Below, one piece after another: positions 1-8,244 of a stretch of 64,000 bases of DNA. Position numbers and translations under genes: made by a program. The notes below the pieces were generated by a model that worked only from the letters and a program-made list of their open reading frames with translations, made no database searches and was not told the origin of the DNA. Origin of the DNA: Nostoc commune NIES-4072 (GTDB lineage: Bacteria; Cyanobacteriota; Cyanobacteriia; Cyanobacteriales; Nostocaceae); the NCBI RefSeq assembly GCF_003113895.1, contig NZ_BDUD01000001.1, forward strand, positions 5,063,315-5,127,314, written 5' to 3'. Every line of letters begins with the position of its first letter. Position 1 is the first letter of the stretch.

Positions 1-2231
1 ACCTGGGGATAGATTTGTAATGGTAAAGTTTGCGGGGAATCTGTTGATTGTTGGGTGAGAGTCTGCCAAATTTCTTCGGTAATATGAGGCATGAAGGGAT
101 GAAGCAGTTTCATAATCCCTTCTAGTATGTAGCCGAGGGTTTGCTGTGCTACCCGCCGCGATACTGGATCGGCATCTGCTTGCAATCTAGATTTCACTAG
201 TTCAATATATTGATCGCAGAAATCACCCCAGATGAATTCGTACAATCCCTTAGCTGCTTCCCCTAAACCATAATTATCGATGTAATTGGTGGTTTGTTTG
301 ATAACTTGATGATACCGCGAGATGATCCAGCGATCGCTCAATTCGGTAGCTACTGGATTTCCCAATTGTTGCGGCGTTTGTCCATCCAAATTCATCATCA
401 CAAACCGGGCTGCATTCCACAACTTATTTGCAAAGTTGCGCGATGCCTCAACCGATGCTGATTCATCCTTTTTGCGATCGTATTCTAAGCGGATATCTTG
501 ACCAGCACCAGCCACTTCTCTAATTAGGGTATATCGCAGGGCATCAGTACCATATTTGTCAATTAATAACAATGGGTCAATGCCATTACCTTTGGTCTTT
601 GACATCTTCTGACCTTTTTCATCCAGCACTAAGCCATGAATGTAAACTGTTTGAAAAGGCATTTGCTGCGTAAAATGCCCAGCCATCATGGTCATTCTGG
701 CTACCCAGAAAAAGATGATGTCAAAGCCTGTTACCAAAGTAGTAGTCGGGTAGTAAGTTGCTAAATCCTGAGTTTGTTCCGGCCAGCCCAAAGTCGAAAA
801 CGGCCACAGTCCAGAAGAAAACCAAGTATCCAGCACATCTGGATCTTGTTCTAACTTGACATTTTCGCCAAATTGTGATTTAGCTTTCTCCCAAGCTTCG
901 GTTTCCGACTTTGCTACTATAAAGGGCGTATTATCGGTAATTTGTCCATCCGTTTCACTGATAGCGTACCAAGCTGGAATTTGGTGTCCCCACCATAATT
1001 GGCGAGAGATACACCAATCAGTGAGTTTTACTAGCCAATCACGATAGACCTTTGTCCAGCGTTGGGGGACAAACTCTGGAGAAGTTTGCTGGTCAAGGAA
1101 TTCGAGAGTGTTGTCAGCGAGGGGGCGAATTTTGACGAACCACTGAGTTGAGAGGAGGGGTTCAATAGGTACTTTACCGCGATCGCTGTAGGGAACGGTA
1201 TGCTTATAATCTTCGATCTTCACCAAAAAGCCATCTGCTTCGAGGCGAGAAACCACATTCTTTCTCGCAACAAAGCGGTCTTGTCCTTGAAACTCCCCAG
1301 CATTGGCGTTGAGAGTGCCGTCTTTGTTCATAATGTTGATAAACGGCAGATTGTGACGCTTACCCATGTCAAAATCGTTCGGGTCATGGGCAGGAGTTAT
1401 CTTTACGCAACCCGTGCCGAAAGTGGGGTCAACATATTCATCGCCAATGATCGGAATTTCTCGGTGTAGAATTGGCAGAGTTACAGTTTTACCGATGAGA
1501 TGTTTGTAGCGATCGTCATTGGGATTAACTGCTACAGCCGTATCACCCAGCATCGTTTCTGGTCGAGTTGTCGCCACCTCTACAAAACCGGAACCATCGG
1601 TGAGGGGATAGCGGAAGTGCCAGAGATTTCCATTCACCTCTTGATTCTCTACTTCCACATCAGACACAGCCGACCCAGAAGCTGGACACCAATTAACTAA
1701 ATATTCACCACGATAAATTAAACCTTCCTCGTAAAGGCGAGTAAATGCCTCCACAACAGCTTTAGATAAACCCTCATCCAAGGTAAACCTTTCCCGTGAC
1801 CAGTCCACCGAGACACCCAAGCGTCGTAGCTGATTAAGAATCGTTCCCTCAGACTCCGCCTTCCATTGCCAAGCGCGTTCTAGGAATTTTTCGCGCCCCA
1901 ATTCGTAGCGAGTCTTACCCTCTTTTTTGAGTTGCTTTTCCAGCATAGTATGCACCGCGATGCTGGCGTGGTCAGTTCCGGGTAGCCACAGGGTATTACG
2001 TCCCTGCATCCGGTGGTAGCGCACGAGGGTATCAATTAAGGCACTTTCAAAAGCGTGACCCATGTGCAAACTGCCAGTGACATTTGGGGGGGGAATGACG
2101 ATGCAGTAGGGTTCGCCGCCTTGGTTGGGGTCAGCTTTGTAAACTTGGTTGTCTTCCCAGAATTTTTGCCACTTGGCTTCAGTGGAAAAGGGGTCGTAGA
2201 GACTGGGGAGATTGGGAATGGTTGCGGTCAT
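1..2231 (-). CDS. valS: Valyl-tRNA synthetase, C-terminus beyond the window
   Basis: Class I aminoacyl-tRNA synthetase that attaches valine to tRNA-Val in the cytoplasm. The reading frame runs from an ATG at 2231 through position 1 without a stop, giving about 743 codons; the rest of the anticodon-binding and coiled-coil end lies outside the window. The protein begins [14 protein letters not shown]. The HIGH signature appears as [12 protein letters not shown] near the N-terminus, and the KMSKS loop as QKMSKTKGN, encoded near 590-635. Between them lie editing-domain features such as [14 protein letters not shown], which is typical of ValRS. The product is essential and the call is secure. It is the first gene of its strand here, and the divergent region beyond 2231 has been invaded by a repeat-flanked cassette. 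Confidence 0.96.
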   Translation of the reverse strand, partial: MTATIPNLPSLYDPFSTEAKWQKFWEDNQVYKADPNQGGEPYCIVIPPPNVTGSLHMGHAFESALIDTLVRYHRMQGRNTLWLPGTDHASIAVHTMLEKQLKKEGKTRYELGREKFLERAWQWKAESEGTILNQLRRLGVSVDWSRERFTLDEGLSKAVVEAFTRLYEEGLIYRGEYLVNWCPASGSAVSDVEVENQEVNGNLWHFRYPLTDGSGFVEVATTRPETMLGDTAVAVNPNDDRYKHLIGKTVTLPILHREIPIIGDEYVDPTFGTGCVKITPAHDPNDFDMGKRHNLPFINIMNKDGTLNANAGEFQGQDRFVARKNVVSRLEADGFLVKIEDYKHTVPYSDRGKVPIEPLLSTQWFVKIRPLADNTLEFLDQQTSPEFVPQRWTKVYRDWLVKLTDWCISRQLWWGHQIPAWYAISETDGQITDNTPFIVAKSETEAWEKAKSQFGENVKLEQDPDVLDTWFSSGLWPFSTLGWPEQTQDLATYYPTTTLVTGFDIIFFWVARMTMMAGHFTQQMPFQTVYIHGLVLDEKGQKMSKTKGNGIDPLLLIDKYGTDALRYTLIREVAGAGQDIRLEYDRKKDESASVEASRNFANKLWNAARFVMMNLDGQTPQQLGNPVATELSDRWIISRYHQVIKQTTNYIDNYGLGEAAKGLYEFIWGDFCDQYIELVKSRLQADADPVSRRVAQQTLGYILEGIMKLLHPFMPHITEEIWQTLTQQSTDSPQTLPLQIYPQ

Positions 2232-2288
2232 GCGGGAAAACTAAGGAAGGACTTTAATAAATTTTGCCATAGGGTTGGAGAGGGATTG

Positions 2289-2714
2289 ATGGAAACGAAC
2301 CGCCAAGACGCCAAGGACGCCAAGAGAAGAGAGCCAAGTGAGGAGGTGGATAGACTAGTTTATGCTGTGATTGGGGCGGCGATTGAGGTACATAAGGTGT
2401 TGGGGCCAGGGTTTTTGGAGGAGGTGTATAAGGAGGCGTTAATTATAGAATTTTTCAGGTGCGGGATACCTCATGTGGTTGAGAAGTCGGTAACAGTAAA
2501 TTACAAAGGACATGAAGTAGGCAAGGGTAGATTAGACTTTCTGGTTGCAAATTGTCTAATTGTGGAATTAAAAGCTGTTCAAAATTTAGCCCCAATCCAC
2601 GAAGCTCAAGTCCTGTCCTACCTTAAAATGACTAATTACCCCTTAGCCCTTCTCATCAACTTTAACGTCCCCCTCCTCAAAGACGGCATCAAACGTATCA
2701 TCCTCTATTCTTAA
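2289..2714 (+). CDS. GxxExxY family protein
   Basis: A protein of 141 residues matching the GxxExxY family (PF13366), whose molecular role is not established. The naming motif is visible as GPGFLEEVYKEAL around residues 38-50, followed by the conserved VNYKGHEVGKGRLDFLV and LIVELKAVQNL segments. The E-x-K pattern resembles a PD-(D/E)xK nuclease core, but that is inference. The frame stays open upstream to 2055 over the antisense of valS. The ATG at 2289 is chosen because family homology starts just after it. The first codons (NRQDAKDAK) are encoded by a dispersed CGCCAAGACGCCAAG repeat, and an inverted copy follows the stop codon, so the gene sits inside an inverted-repeat bracket. Confidence 0.8.
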   Translation: METNRQDAKDAKRREPSEEVDRLVYAVIGAAIEVHKVLGPGFLEEVYKEALIIEFFRCGIPHVVEKSVTVNYKGHEVGKGRLDFLVANCLIVELKAVQNLAPIHEAQVLSYLKMTNYPLALLINFNVPLLKDGIKRIILYS

Positions 2715-2749
2715 TCTTCCCTTGGCGCACTTGGCGTCTTGGCGGTTCG
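2296..2749. repeat. Inverted repeat pair bracketing the GxxExxY gene
   Basis: The left arm is at 2296-2324 and the right arm at 2721-2749. They match at 27 of 29 positions when one is reverse-complemented. The 20-base core is CGAACCGCCAAGACGCCAAG. The same core occurs a third time inside the 93-bp MITE at 57495-57587. The left arm is translated as part of the GxxExxY protein. The arrangement resembles a small mobile or recombining cassette; no target duplication was identified. Confidence 0.7.
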
Positions 2750-3717
2750 TTCTCCAAATCCATGAAACACCAAACAACCTCCCCTTGGACATTCATCCCC
2801 ACCCTATATTTCACCTCCGGCATACCTTACATCATCATCAACACAGTTTCCGTAATCTTTTACAAAAAACTCGGATAGGTATCGAAGCAACTTTACAATC
2901 TATTCAATCTGCAATTCACAATGCGGTTGAGGCAGCAATAATTACCAATTCTGTGAATATTGACGCGATATGTTTGGGTTTAGCAGGTGTAGGTCGTGCA
3001 ACAGATATCGAAGTAGTGAAAGGTTTAGTTAAAGAGCTACAGAATAACAAATTGCCTATTATTTGGGCATTACAACCAGCGAATATTGTAATTTGTAACG
3101 ATGCTTTGATTGCTTTAGTTGGTGGAATTGGTCAGCCTGTAGGAATCGTGGTTGCAGCCGGTACTGGTTCGATAGTTTTCGGCCGAAATCATGAAGGACA
3201 CACTAAGCGAGTCGGCGGCTGGGGGTATATTTTAGGAGATGAAGGTAGCGCTTATAAAATTGCGATCGCAGGCATGAATGCAGCATTAAAATCTTATGAT
3301 GGACGAGAGATTTCAACGAGTTTGATAGAGGGTTTCAAACAGCATCTTGATTTGGAAAGTATAGAAGATTTAATAGAAGTAGTATATCGGCGAGAATGGG
3401 GAGTTAAACAGATAGCTGCTTTAGCACCAGTTGTAGATTTGGCAGCAGCGTCAGGTGATATAGTAGCCAATCTCATAATTGATGATGCTGTAAAAGAGTT
3501 AGTAAAAGCTACATCTACAGTAATTGATGCAATTTTTAGTGCTGACTCAGTTTTAGAAGTAGTCACAACAGGAAGTGTCTGGCGTGGTAGATGCAAGATT
3601 CATGAAAGATTTGCAGCGTCTCTTGGTAAAAAGTTTCCTAATGTAAACGTGATTTTTCCAAGGTATGAACCTGCTTACGGTGCTGGGTTATTAGCGTTGC
3701 AGACAACTCAAAATTGA
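2722..3717 (+). pseudogene. N-terminally truncated BadF/BadG-type N-acetylglucosamine kinase
   Basis: Homology to BadF/BadG/GlcNAc-kinase proteins (ASKHA fold) starts at about 2876 with GIEATLQSIQSAIHNAVEAA and runs to the stop. The phosphate-binding motif GTGSIVFG and the family signature GGWGYILGDEGSAYKIA are intact, as is the C-terminal PRYEPAYGAGLLALQ. The expected N-terminus of about 40 residues with the first phosphate loop (G-x-DGGGTKT type) is missing. It is replaced by out-of-frame AmpG-like sequence and by the 2721-2749 repeat arm. The protein would lack part of its ATP site, so I treat it as a pseudogene. In other bacteria AmpG and sugar kinases cooperate in cell-wall muropeptide recycling. 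Confidence 0.75.
2762..2878 (+). pseudogene. 5' remnant of an AmpG-like (PAT family) MFS permease
   Basis: From the ATG at 2762 the frame encodes 38 residues beginning MKHQTTSPWTFIPTLYF and continuing TSGIPYIIINTVSVIFYKK. This is the characteristic first transmembrane segment of AmpG-like muropeptide permeases of cyanobacteria. The frame hits TAG at 2876-2878, exactly where the sequence changes into the body of a BadF-type kinase in another frame. I read this as a deletion junction that removed the rest of the permease and the start of the kinase. Recognition of AmpG is from family memory, not a search. Confidence 0.65.
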
Positions 3718-3743
3718 CGCGAAGAAAGCAATAATAGGAGTTT

Positions 3744-4484
3744 TCAGTTTGCAAATATCCGCCCCAAGAAAGTTACTATTTCAAACCAAGCTGCGGTGGT
3801 AGCACTAGAATCATAACGATAACCGTCGTCGCGCATGAATGTATGTTCTGCTTCATACAAGAAAACTTGGTGAGGGATGTTAGCATCCTCAATTGCTTTT
3901 ATTATGATTTGGCGATCGCTATCTGGTATATGAGGGTCAAGAGTACCGAACACCATTAGTATCTCACCTTTGATTTCACTTACCCTCTGGATTGTATCGG
4001 CTACCTCTTTACCCAATTTACCACTGGGAATACCAGTAGGGTAACAGCAGACACAAGCCCGAATTTCGCTTTGAAATGCTGCGCGGAAAGCTAAATGTCC
4101 ACCAATACAAAAGCCGAGAGTGCCTATTTGATTTGGAGAAACCGCACTCTCTGTTTTCAGAAATTCAATCACAGCCAGGCAATCGGCATCATAATCAGCT
4201 ACCGAGGTTCGACGCGCATCGTCATTACCGCGCATCCTTCCCAAATCGTCTGGTTCAATTACTAAACCAACTGACTCAATTCGGTGAAAAATTTCTGGCG
4301 CTGCTACTACATAGCCGTATCCTGCTAAGTAGTTAGCTAGACGAATCATTGCATCACCTAACTGATAAATATCACTGTAGAAGACAATACCAGGGTATTT
4401 TCCTGCTGCTTTGGGAACTGCAACATAAACACGCATTAAGCTGCCATCTACTCTTAATTCAACATTGCGCTTAGTGATTTGCAC
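3744..4484 (-). CDS. Dienelactone hydrolase family protein
   Basis: A 246-residue alpha/beta hydrolase of the dienelactone hydrolase family (PF01738). The catalytic triad can be read directly: Cys126 in the nucleophile elbow GFCIGG, Asp183 in FGTLDPHIP and His214 in EAEHTF. Family members hydrolyse ester or lactone bonds; the natural substrate in cyanobacteria is unknown. There is no signal peptide, so it should be cytoplasmic. It is convergent with the kinase remnant (27-nt gap) and stands alone. The length is normal for the family. The start at 4484 is followed directly by a conserved N-terminal strand. Confidence 0.9.
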   Translation of the reverse strand: MQITKRNVELRVDGSLMRVYVAVPKAAGKYPGIVFYSDIYQLGDAMIRLANYLAGYGYVVAAPEIFHRIESVGLVIEPDDLGRMRGNDDARRTSVADYDADCLAVIEFLKTESAVSPNQIGTLGFCIGGHLAFRAAFQSEIRACVCCYPTGIPSGKLGKEVADTIQRVSEIKGEILMVFGTLDPHIPDSDRQIIIKAIEDANIPHQVFLYEAEHTFMRDDGYRYDSSATTAAWFEIVTFLGRIFAN

Positions 4485-4606
4485 TTTTTTGTCTCCGTGT
4501 TACGCTTGCTGTCATTAGCTTCTACACTATAGCGCCGCAGCATCCGGTTACTTTCAATCCACAATTTGGCGTTCTTTTACCAGTGAAAGTTTGTTGCGAT
4601 CGCCTT

Positions 4607-4638
4607 AATACACCCGTTACCTTAGCGACTGTAGGCTA
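4607..4638 (+). repeat. 32-bp direct repeat, left copy
   Basis: AATACACcCGTTACCTTAGC followed by GACtgTAGGCTA. It matches the copy at 8011-8042 at 29 of 32 positions in the same orientation. Together the two copies bracket the Mrr-like, RHH-like, IS607 and ParA-remnant block (4755-7885). The pair could be an attachment-site-like duplication or simply a dispersed repeat. Confidence 0.6.
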
Positions 4639-4754
4639 TAGCTGCTTTGCACCAGTATGTAGATTTGGCAGCAGCGTTTAGCGGTAAAAAAGCGAATGTA
4701 AAGCAAGGTTTATTATCGAGCGGTGACATCCATAATTTTTAGACATAATTCCAA

Positions 4755-5195
4755 CTACATCTCGCCTACCAAGTCTTGTAGCAATGGCATATCTTTCAGT
4801 GCTTCTTTAAAACTTGAAGTTTCTTCAAATAAATCCTCTAGCGTCAATAAGTGAATTTTAAACTTATGGATATCAGGGAATTTGAGCAGTTTTGATTCAA
4901 AACCTGATGTATAGCCAACTCCGGCTAACATAACTGCAATATCAATGGAGTGGAATAAAAGATTAGCGTAAAATCTCTCTGCCTCTTCCACTTTTAATTT
5001 GTTTTTGCTCAACTTGCACTGGAAGTATATTTTACGTGTCTCAATAAATCCAACTCCATCAATACCATCATCTGATCCACGCGGCCCCGGTGTCAAACCA
5101 AGATGAACTGCAAAGCAACGCCCAAGTTCCTGTTTAGCATAACTACTAGCATTAGTATAACCAAGAACAAGGACGCGAATCTGTGTTCCATCCAT
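4755..5195 (-). CDS. Mrr-like restriction endonuclease-fold protein
   Basis: A 146-residue protein with a PD-(D/E)xK nuclease core of the Mrr type. Residues 40-46 read GSDDGID and residues 58-61 read FQCK, matching the G-x-D-G-I-D ... Q-x-K pattern of Mrr_cat domains (Asp46, Gln59, Lys61). The hydrophobic strands before and after fit this fold. It is the last gene of a three-gene minus-strand set: broken parA, the RHH-like gene ending 6 nt upstream, and this gene. It is shorter than full Mrr proteins and has no recognisable DNA-recognition domain. DNA cleavage is inferred; a role in plasmid maintenance or defence is possible from context. Confidence 0.65.
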   Translation of the reverse strand: MDGTQIRVLVLGYTNASSYAKQELGRCFAVHLGLTPGPRGSDDGIDGVGFIETRKIYFQCKLSKNKLKVEEAERFYANLLFHSIDIAVMLAGVGYTSGFESKLLKFPDIHKFKIHLLTLEDLFEETSSFKEALKDMPLLQDLVGEM

Positions 5196-5201
5196 AATTA
5201 A

Positions 5202-5624
5202 TTATTCGTTTTCATCTTTTATATTGTTATATATAAAATATTTGTGAAATATTTCTATACCCAAAACTGCACATTCAGTAACTTTTTCTTTCATGCCAGC
5301 ATCTTGAAGTTTGATATTAGTTTTGGTAGTCAGTTCTACTTGAATAGAAAGTGTTCCAAGCTCTTTTGGATAACCTTCGAGTTCATTGACACTTACTCCC
5401 TTAATTTTTGCAGAAGAAATTGCACAATTGATCGCTAAGTTCAGAAAGCTTCCTAAAGAACAGCCTAGAAAATCACAAATTTCCTCAATTTTGCTCTCTT
5501 GAGATTCACTCAGCTTTAAAGTAAATTCATCTTCCACGCCTTTATGAGATTTTTGAATACCTAACGATAATGCTCTCTCAATAACAGCATTACTATCCTG
5601 GTTTTTTTGATTTTCTAAAGTCAT
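5202..5624 (-). CDS. Hypothetical protein with possible tandem ribbon-helix-helix segments
   Basis: A 140-residue protein that I do not recognise as a named family. It has two similarly built stretches: residues 32-70 (FTLKLSESQ strand followed by two helices) and residues 90-130 (LSIQVELTT strand followed by two helices). Each resembles a ribbon-helix-helix unit. It starts 11 nt after the stop of the ParA C-terminal remnant (5636-5638) and ends 6 nt before the Mrr-like gene, so the three genes form one transcription unit. A ParA-type ATPase followed by an RHH protein is the classical arrangement of ParF-ParG partition loci, which makes a ParG-like DNA-binding role plausible. This is inference only. 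Confidence 0.55.
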   Translation of the reverse strand: MTLENQKNQDSNAVIERALSLGIQKSHKGVEDEFTLKLSESQESKIEEICDFLGCSLGSFLNLAINCAISSAKIKGVSVNELEGYPKELGTLSIQVELTTKTNIKLQDAGMKEKVTECAVLGIEIFHKYFIYNNIKDENE

Positions 5625-5635
5625 AATTTTCTTCC

Positions 5636-5794
5636 CTAGATAATTTCCAAAATTGAACTGAAATATTCAAGGGAGTCTTCGCAACCTGGGTATTTCCAAA
5701 TATATTGTTTTCCCCCAAGTGCGTCAACCATTTCATCCGCAATCTACCAGAAGTATTTGTCCCTTTCTGCTTTAAAAAACTTACTCAAACCTAC
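5636..5794 (-). pseudogene. C-terminal remnant of a ParA-like ATPase
   Basis: Read on the minus strand, this stretch encodes KFFKAERDKYFW, an in-frame TAG (5744-5746), then IADEMVDALGGKQYIWKYPG and a short tail ending at TAG 5636-5638, 11 nt before the next gene. The tail looks like the end of a ParA/Soj-type protein. The matching N-terminus lies at 7772-7885 on the other side of the IS607 element. The middle of the gene is not present in either flank, so the insertion was accompanied or followed by deletion. Confidence 0.5.
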
Positions 5795-5960
5795 TTAACC
5801 TTAATTAAATAGACTTAATGTTTTCTTCCTGCTTCAACCAAGGTAGTCGGCTACTTCTTGTCCACAGGCGTTAAGTTTGGGTCAAGCCAACCCTACTTTG
5901 CTTAAAGGTGCATCCCTCAAATTAATTGAGGCGTTCTCATCACGATCTTGAATATTGCCG
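5795..5960 (-). ncRNA. Candidate TnpB-associated omega/reRNA region
   Basis: In IS200/605 and IS607 elements the RNA guide of TnpB overlaps the 3' end of tnpB and runs to the right end of the element, with the guide taken from flanking DNA. The segment from the last codons of tnpB to the inferred element end occupies that place. It contains short self-complementary stretches around the CCACAGG and GGTAGTCGGCTACTT blocks. Position is the only strong argument; the structure was not computed. Confidence 0.3.
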
Positions 5961-7060
5961 CATCCACCACATCTATAAACACGCTCACTCAGTCCCATCG
6001 GTTGAATGTGGTGGCACTTGGAACACATCTTCGAGGACGGATACCATCTATCAACCAACTCAACCCTAGTCGCGTAAAAAGGTTGCTTGTAAGTCAACTG
6101 TCTACGAATTTCGTAAAAACAGTTATTACTCACAGCGCTGGCTAGTTTATGGTTAGCAATCATGCCTGATACATTCAGATCCTCGATCCTAATGACAGCA
6201 GCTTTACGACTTATGTCAGTGGTCATTTTTTGAGTGGCATCTTGCCGAATGTTGGCAACATGAGCGTGTTGTGTTGCCAGTCGGACATAATATCGTTTCG
6301 CTTTATTTGATGCTTTGATTTTCAGCTTCTTATTGCCAAGGACTTTATTACGATTTCGCCACTGCAATTTCCCAAGCTTGATTTTCGCCTTTTTGGTAGT
6401 GACAGGCATATCGTAAAAAGTACCGTCAGAACAAGTTGCTAAGACTTTCACTCCTAAGTCAACACCAATCTTTTTAATTGGGTGAATTATTGGTGGAATC
6501 TTCTCGGCATCCAACACAAACGCAACGAACCATCTATCTGCGGTTCTAGAAACAGTAAATGTCTGGGAACTACAGATAAAATCAATTCGTTCTTTTAATC
6601 TAAGTTCCTTTAGTCCGGGTAACTTTATAATCTTTCCAGCATTTATTACAACTCGGTTAGTAAATGGCAGTGCTGGTTTACCTTTTTCGAGATATATGCC
6701 AGCAGTTTTGTAAACACTAAAGGAGTCACCTTTTTTCTTGGACTTCTTCTTTGGGAAATCTCCTAACCCTTTACGCCACTTCGAAAAAGCATCCTTCAAG
6801 TCAATAAATGCTGACTGATACACTGTGGACGGATACTCTCTCATCCACGCATATTCAGGCTTTTGCATTGTAACTTGAGTTAGAACTTTCTTGATAGCAT
6901 CAATGCGTTTGGAGTCAGAAGCTTTTACGTCTTCAAAACTCCAAGATGCAGTTAGCAGTTCTAATCCATAGTTGTAAACAAACCGCTTAAAGCCAGCATT
7001 GCCACGCATCAAGGAGGTTTCAACCTTATTTAGTTTTAATTCTCGCTTGATAGCAAACAT
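5882..7060 (-). CDS. tnpB: RNA-guided endonuclease TnpB of IS607 element
   Basis: A 392-residue TnpB, the compact ancestor-type relative of Cas12 that cuts DNA under guidance of an RNA encoded at the element's end. The RuvC-like active site is intact: Asp201 in KKIGVDLGV, Glu293 in RIEDLNVSG and the final Asp in QDRDENASINL (372-374). The zinc ribbon is complete, with CSKC at 346-349 and CGGC at 364-367. The N-terminal helical and WED-like part is full length. The gene starts 41 nt after tnpA. All diagnostic residues are present, so the nuclease may be active, although the neighbouring target gene is degraded. Confidence 0.95.
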   Translation of the reverse strand: MFAIKRELKLNKVETSLMRGNAGFKRFVYNYGLELLTASWSFEDVKASDSKRIDAIKKVLTQVTMQKPEYAWMREYPSTVYQSAFIDLKDAFSKWRKGLGDFPKKKSKKKGDSFSVYKTAGIYLEKGKPALPFTNRVVINAGKIIKLPGLKELRLKERIDFICSSQTFTVSRTADRWFVAFVLDAEKIPPIIHPIKKIGVDLGVKVLATCSDGTFYDMPVTTKKAKIKLGKLQWRNRNKVLGNKKLKIKASNKAKRYYVRLATQHAHVANIRQDATQKMTTDISRKAAVIRIEDLNVSGMIANHKLASAVSNNCFYEIRRQLTYKQPFYATRVELVDRWYPSSKMCSKCHHIQPMGLSERVYRCGGCGNIQDRDENASINLRDAPLSKVGLA

Positions 7061-7101
7061 AGCTAAACTTTTGCAAACTTATTTACTTAAATAAGTATAT
7101 C

Positions 7102-7713
7102 CTACTTTGAACAAGGATCGACACCTTGAGCAATTAACTTTACTTTTTGCTTATATTTGCGTAATCCGTATAAACGACTGGAAAAGCAATGCACGATTGA
7201 CAACAAATCTTGAACCAGTTCTTCATGGGGCGATAATGCTTCACTGTTAGCTACTACAACAGTTCCGCCTCCCCAGACAATAATTTGTTCTACCAAGTCA
7301 AAACCGAAGCGGCATAGCCTATCTTTGTGGGCTACATAGACCGATTTAACTTCTCCTTGAATTGCCCACTGAATAATTTGGAGAAACTTTTTGCGCTTAA
7401 AGTTAAGTCCACCGCCTATTTCTTCGATTCTGTCAGTGACTACTACGCCATTAGCAACACAAAACCCATCCATAGATTCAACTTGACTAAGCAGATCATC
7501 TTTTTGCCCATGTGATGAAACACGGCAATAGATAATTATTCTTGTTGGAAATTTGCCGGACTTCAGGTTTCGAGCTAGTGCTAAGTGTGATTCTGTGTAA
7601 ATTCTTTGATTGCCTAGCGTCCTTTCCGGGGTTAGTTTCCCTTCTGTCTCCCACCGCCTTAACGTCGATGAAGAGACACCAATTAATCCGCCAAACTCTG
7701 CAACCTTCCACAT
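7102..7713 (-). CDS. tnpA: IS607-family serine recombinase TnpA
   Basis: A 203-residue transposase. Residues 1-50 form a MerR-type helix-turn-helix (MWKVAEFGGLIGVSSSTLRR), a feature of IS607 transposases. The resolvase catalytic domain follows, with the nucleophile Ser66 in IYCRVSSHGQ and the conserved HKDRLCRFGF segment. It uses a serine recombinase mechanism. It is transcribed together with tnpB. The length is normal and no lesion was seen. The N-terminal Met is used because the HTH begins immediately. Confidence 0.95.
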   Translation of the reverse strand: MWKVAEFGGLIGVSSSTLRRWETEGKLTPERTLGNQRIYTESHLALARNLKSGKFPTRIIIYCRVSSHGQKDDLLSQVESMDGFCVANGVVVTDRIEEIGGGLNFKRKKFLQIIQWAIQGEVKSVYVAHKDRLCRFGFDLVEQIIVWGGGTVVVANSEALSPHEELVQDLLSIVHCFSSRLYGLRKYKQKVKLIAQGVDPCSK

Positions 7714-7771
7714 AAACTTGTCTAAAATACCTAAATATAGATAAGTTTAGCAAAGTTTTCTGCTATTTAGT

Positions 7772-7885
7772 TTAACTCCTCTCTAAAAGTACCCCTGTAA
7801 TATGAACAGCCAGAGTTGTTTTACCTACACCTCCCTTATTGTAACTACAAAGAATTATCTTTGTTTTTCCAAGCATAAGTTGCAT
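7772..7885 (-). pseudogene. N-terminal remnant of a ParA-like ATPase
   Basis: The 37-codon frame from the ATG at 7885 to TAA at 7772-7774 reads MQLMLGKTKIILCSYNKGG and continues VGKTTLAVHITGVLLE. This contains the deviant Walker A motif KGGVGKTT that defines ParA/MinD/Soj ATPases. It stops abruptly where the IS607 element begins. The C-terminal part lies at 5636-5794. The intact gene would have headed an operon with the RHH-like and Mrr-like genes. Confidence 0.75.
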
Positions 7886-8244
7886 TTGCGCTTGCAGTCC
7901 TGAAATGATCAAGATTAATGATACTCGTATCTGTACCTAACTTACTAATCTTGAAAATGAGCTACAGCATGATCGCCAACAACTACGACAAGCTTAATAT
8001 CCCTAGTGTAAATACACTCGTTACCTTAGCGACGCTAGGCTAGTTAAAACTCACACCAATAATTAATAAAGGGGATAGATGACATTCGCTTGTGGCGAAG
8101 CACCCATCCCCGAATAGCTGCCCAGATCATGAACCTGGAATCTATAGTCCGGTATCTAATAATCACAGTATCGGCCGAGATATGTAGATTGTCACTGGGA
8201 TAGATACTGATTTACGAAATACCTACGAAAAGATTGTTACATAA
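7886..8244. other. Intergenic region upstream of the ParA remnant
   Basis: This stretch of 359 bp contains no reading frame I can support. It holds the right copy of the 32-bp direct repeat (8011-8042) and presumably the promoter of the broken parA operon. Nothing else was recognised. Confidence 0.6.
8011..8042 (+). repeat. 32-bp direct repeat, right copy
   Basis: AATACACtCGTTACCTTAGC followed by GACgcTAGGCTA. It matches 4607-4638 at 29 of 32 positions, in the same orientation. The distance between copies is about 3.4 kb and encloses the whole ParA/RHH/Mrr/IS607 block. Confidence 0.6.

Larger units (their letters stand above)
5795..7771 (-). mobile_element. IS607-family insertion sequence (approximate limits)
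   Basis: The element carries a serine-recombinase tnpA with an N-terminal MerR-type HTH and a TnpB gene, the hallmark content of IS607. The limits are set by the ParA remnants on both sides: the C-terminal part below about 5794 and the N-terminal part above 7772. IS607 elements have no terminal inverted repeats and do not make long target duplications, so exact ends cannot be read. Base composition is similar to the flanks. Confidence 0.75.

Noticed and set aside
2055..2288. Upstream extension of the GxxExxY reading frame
   Set aside because: It runs antisense to valS coding sequence, and family homology starts only after the ATG at 2289.
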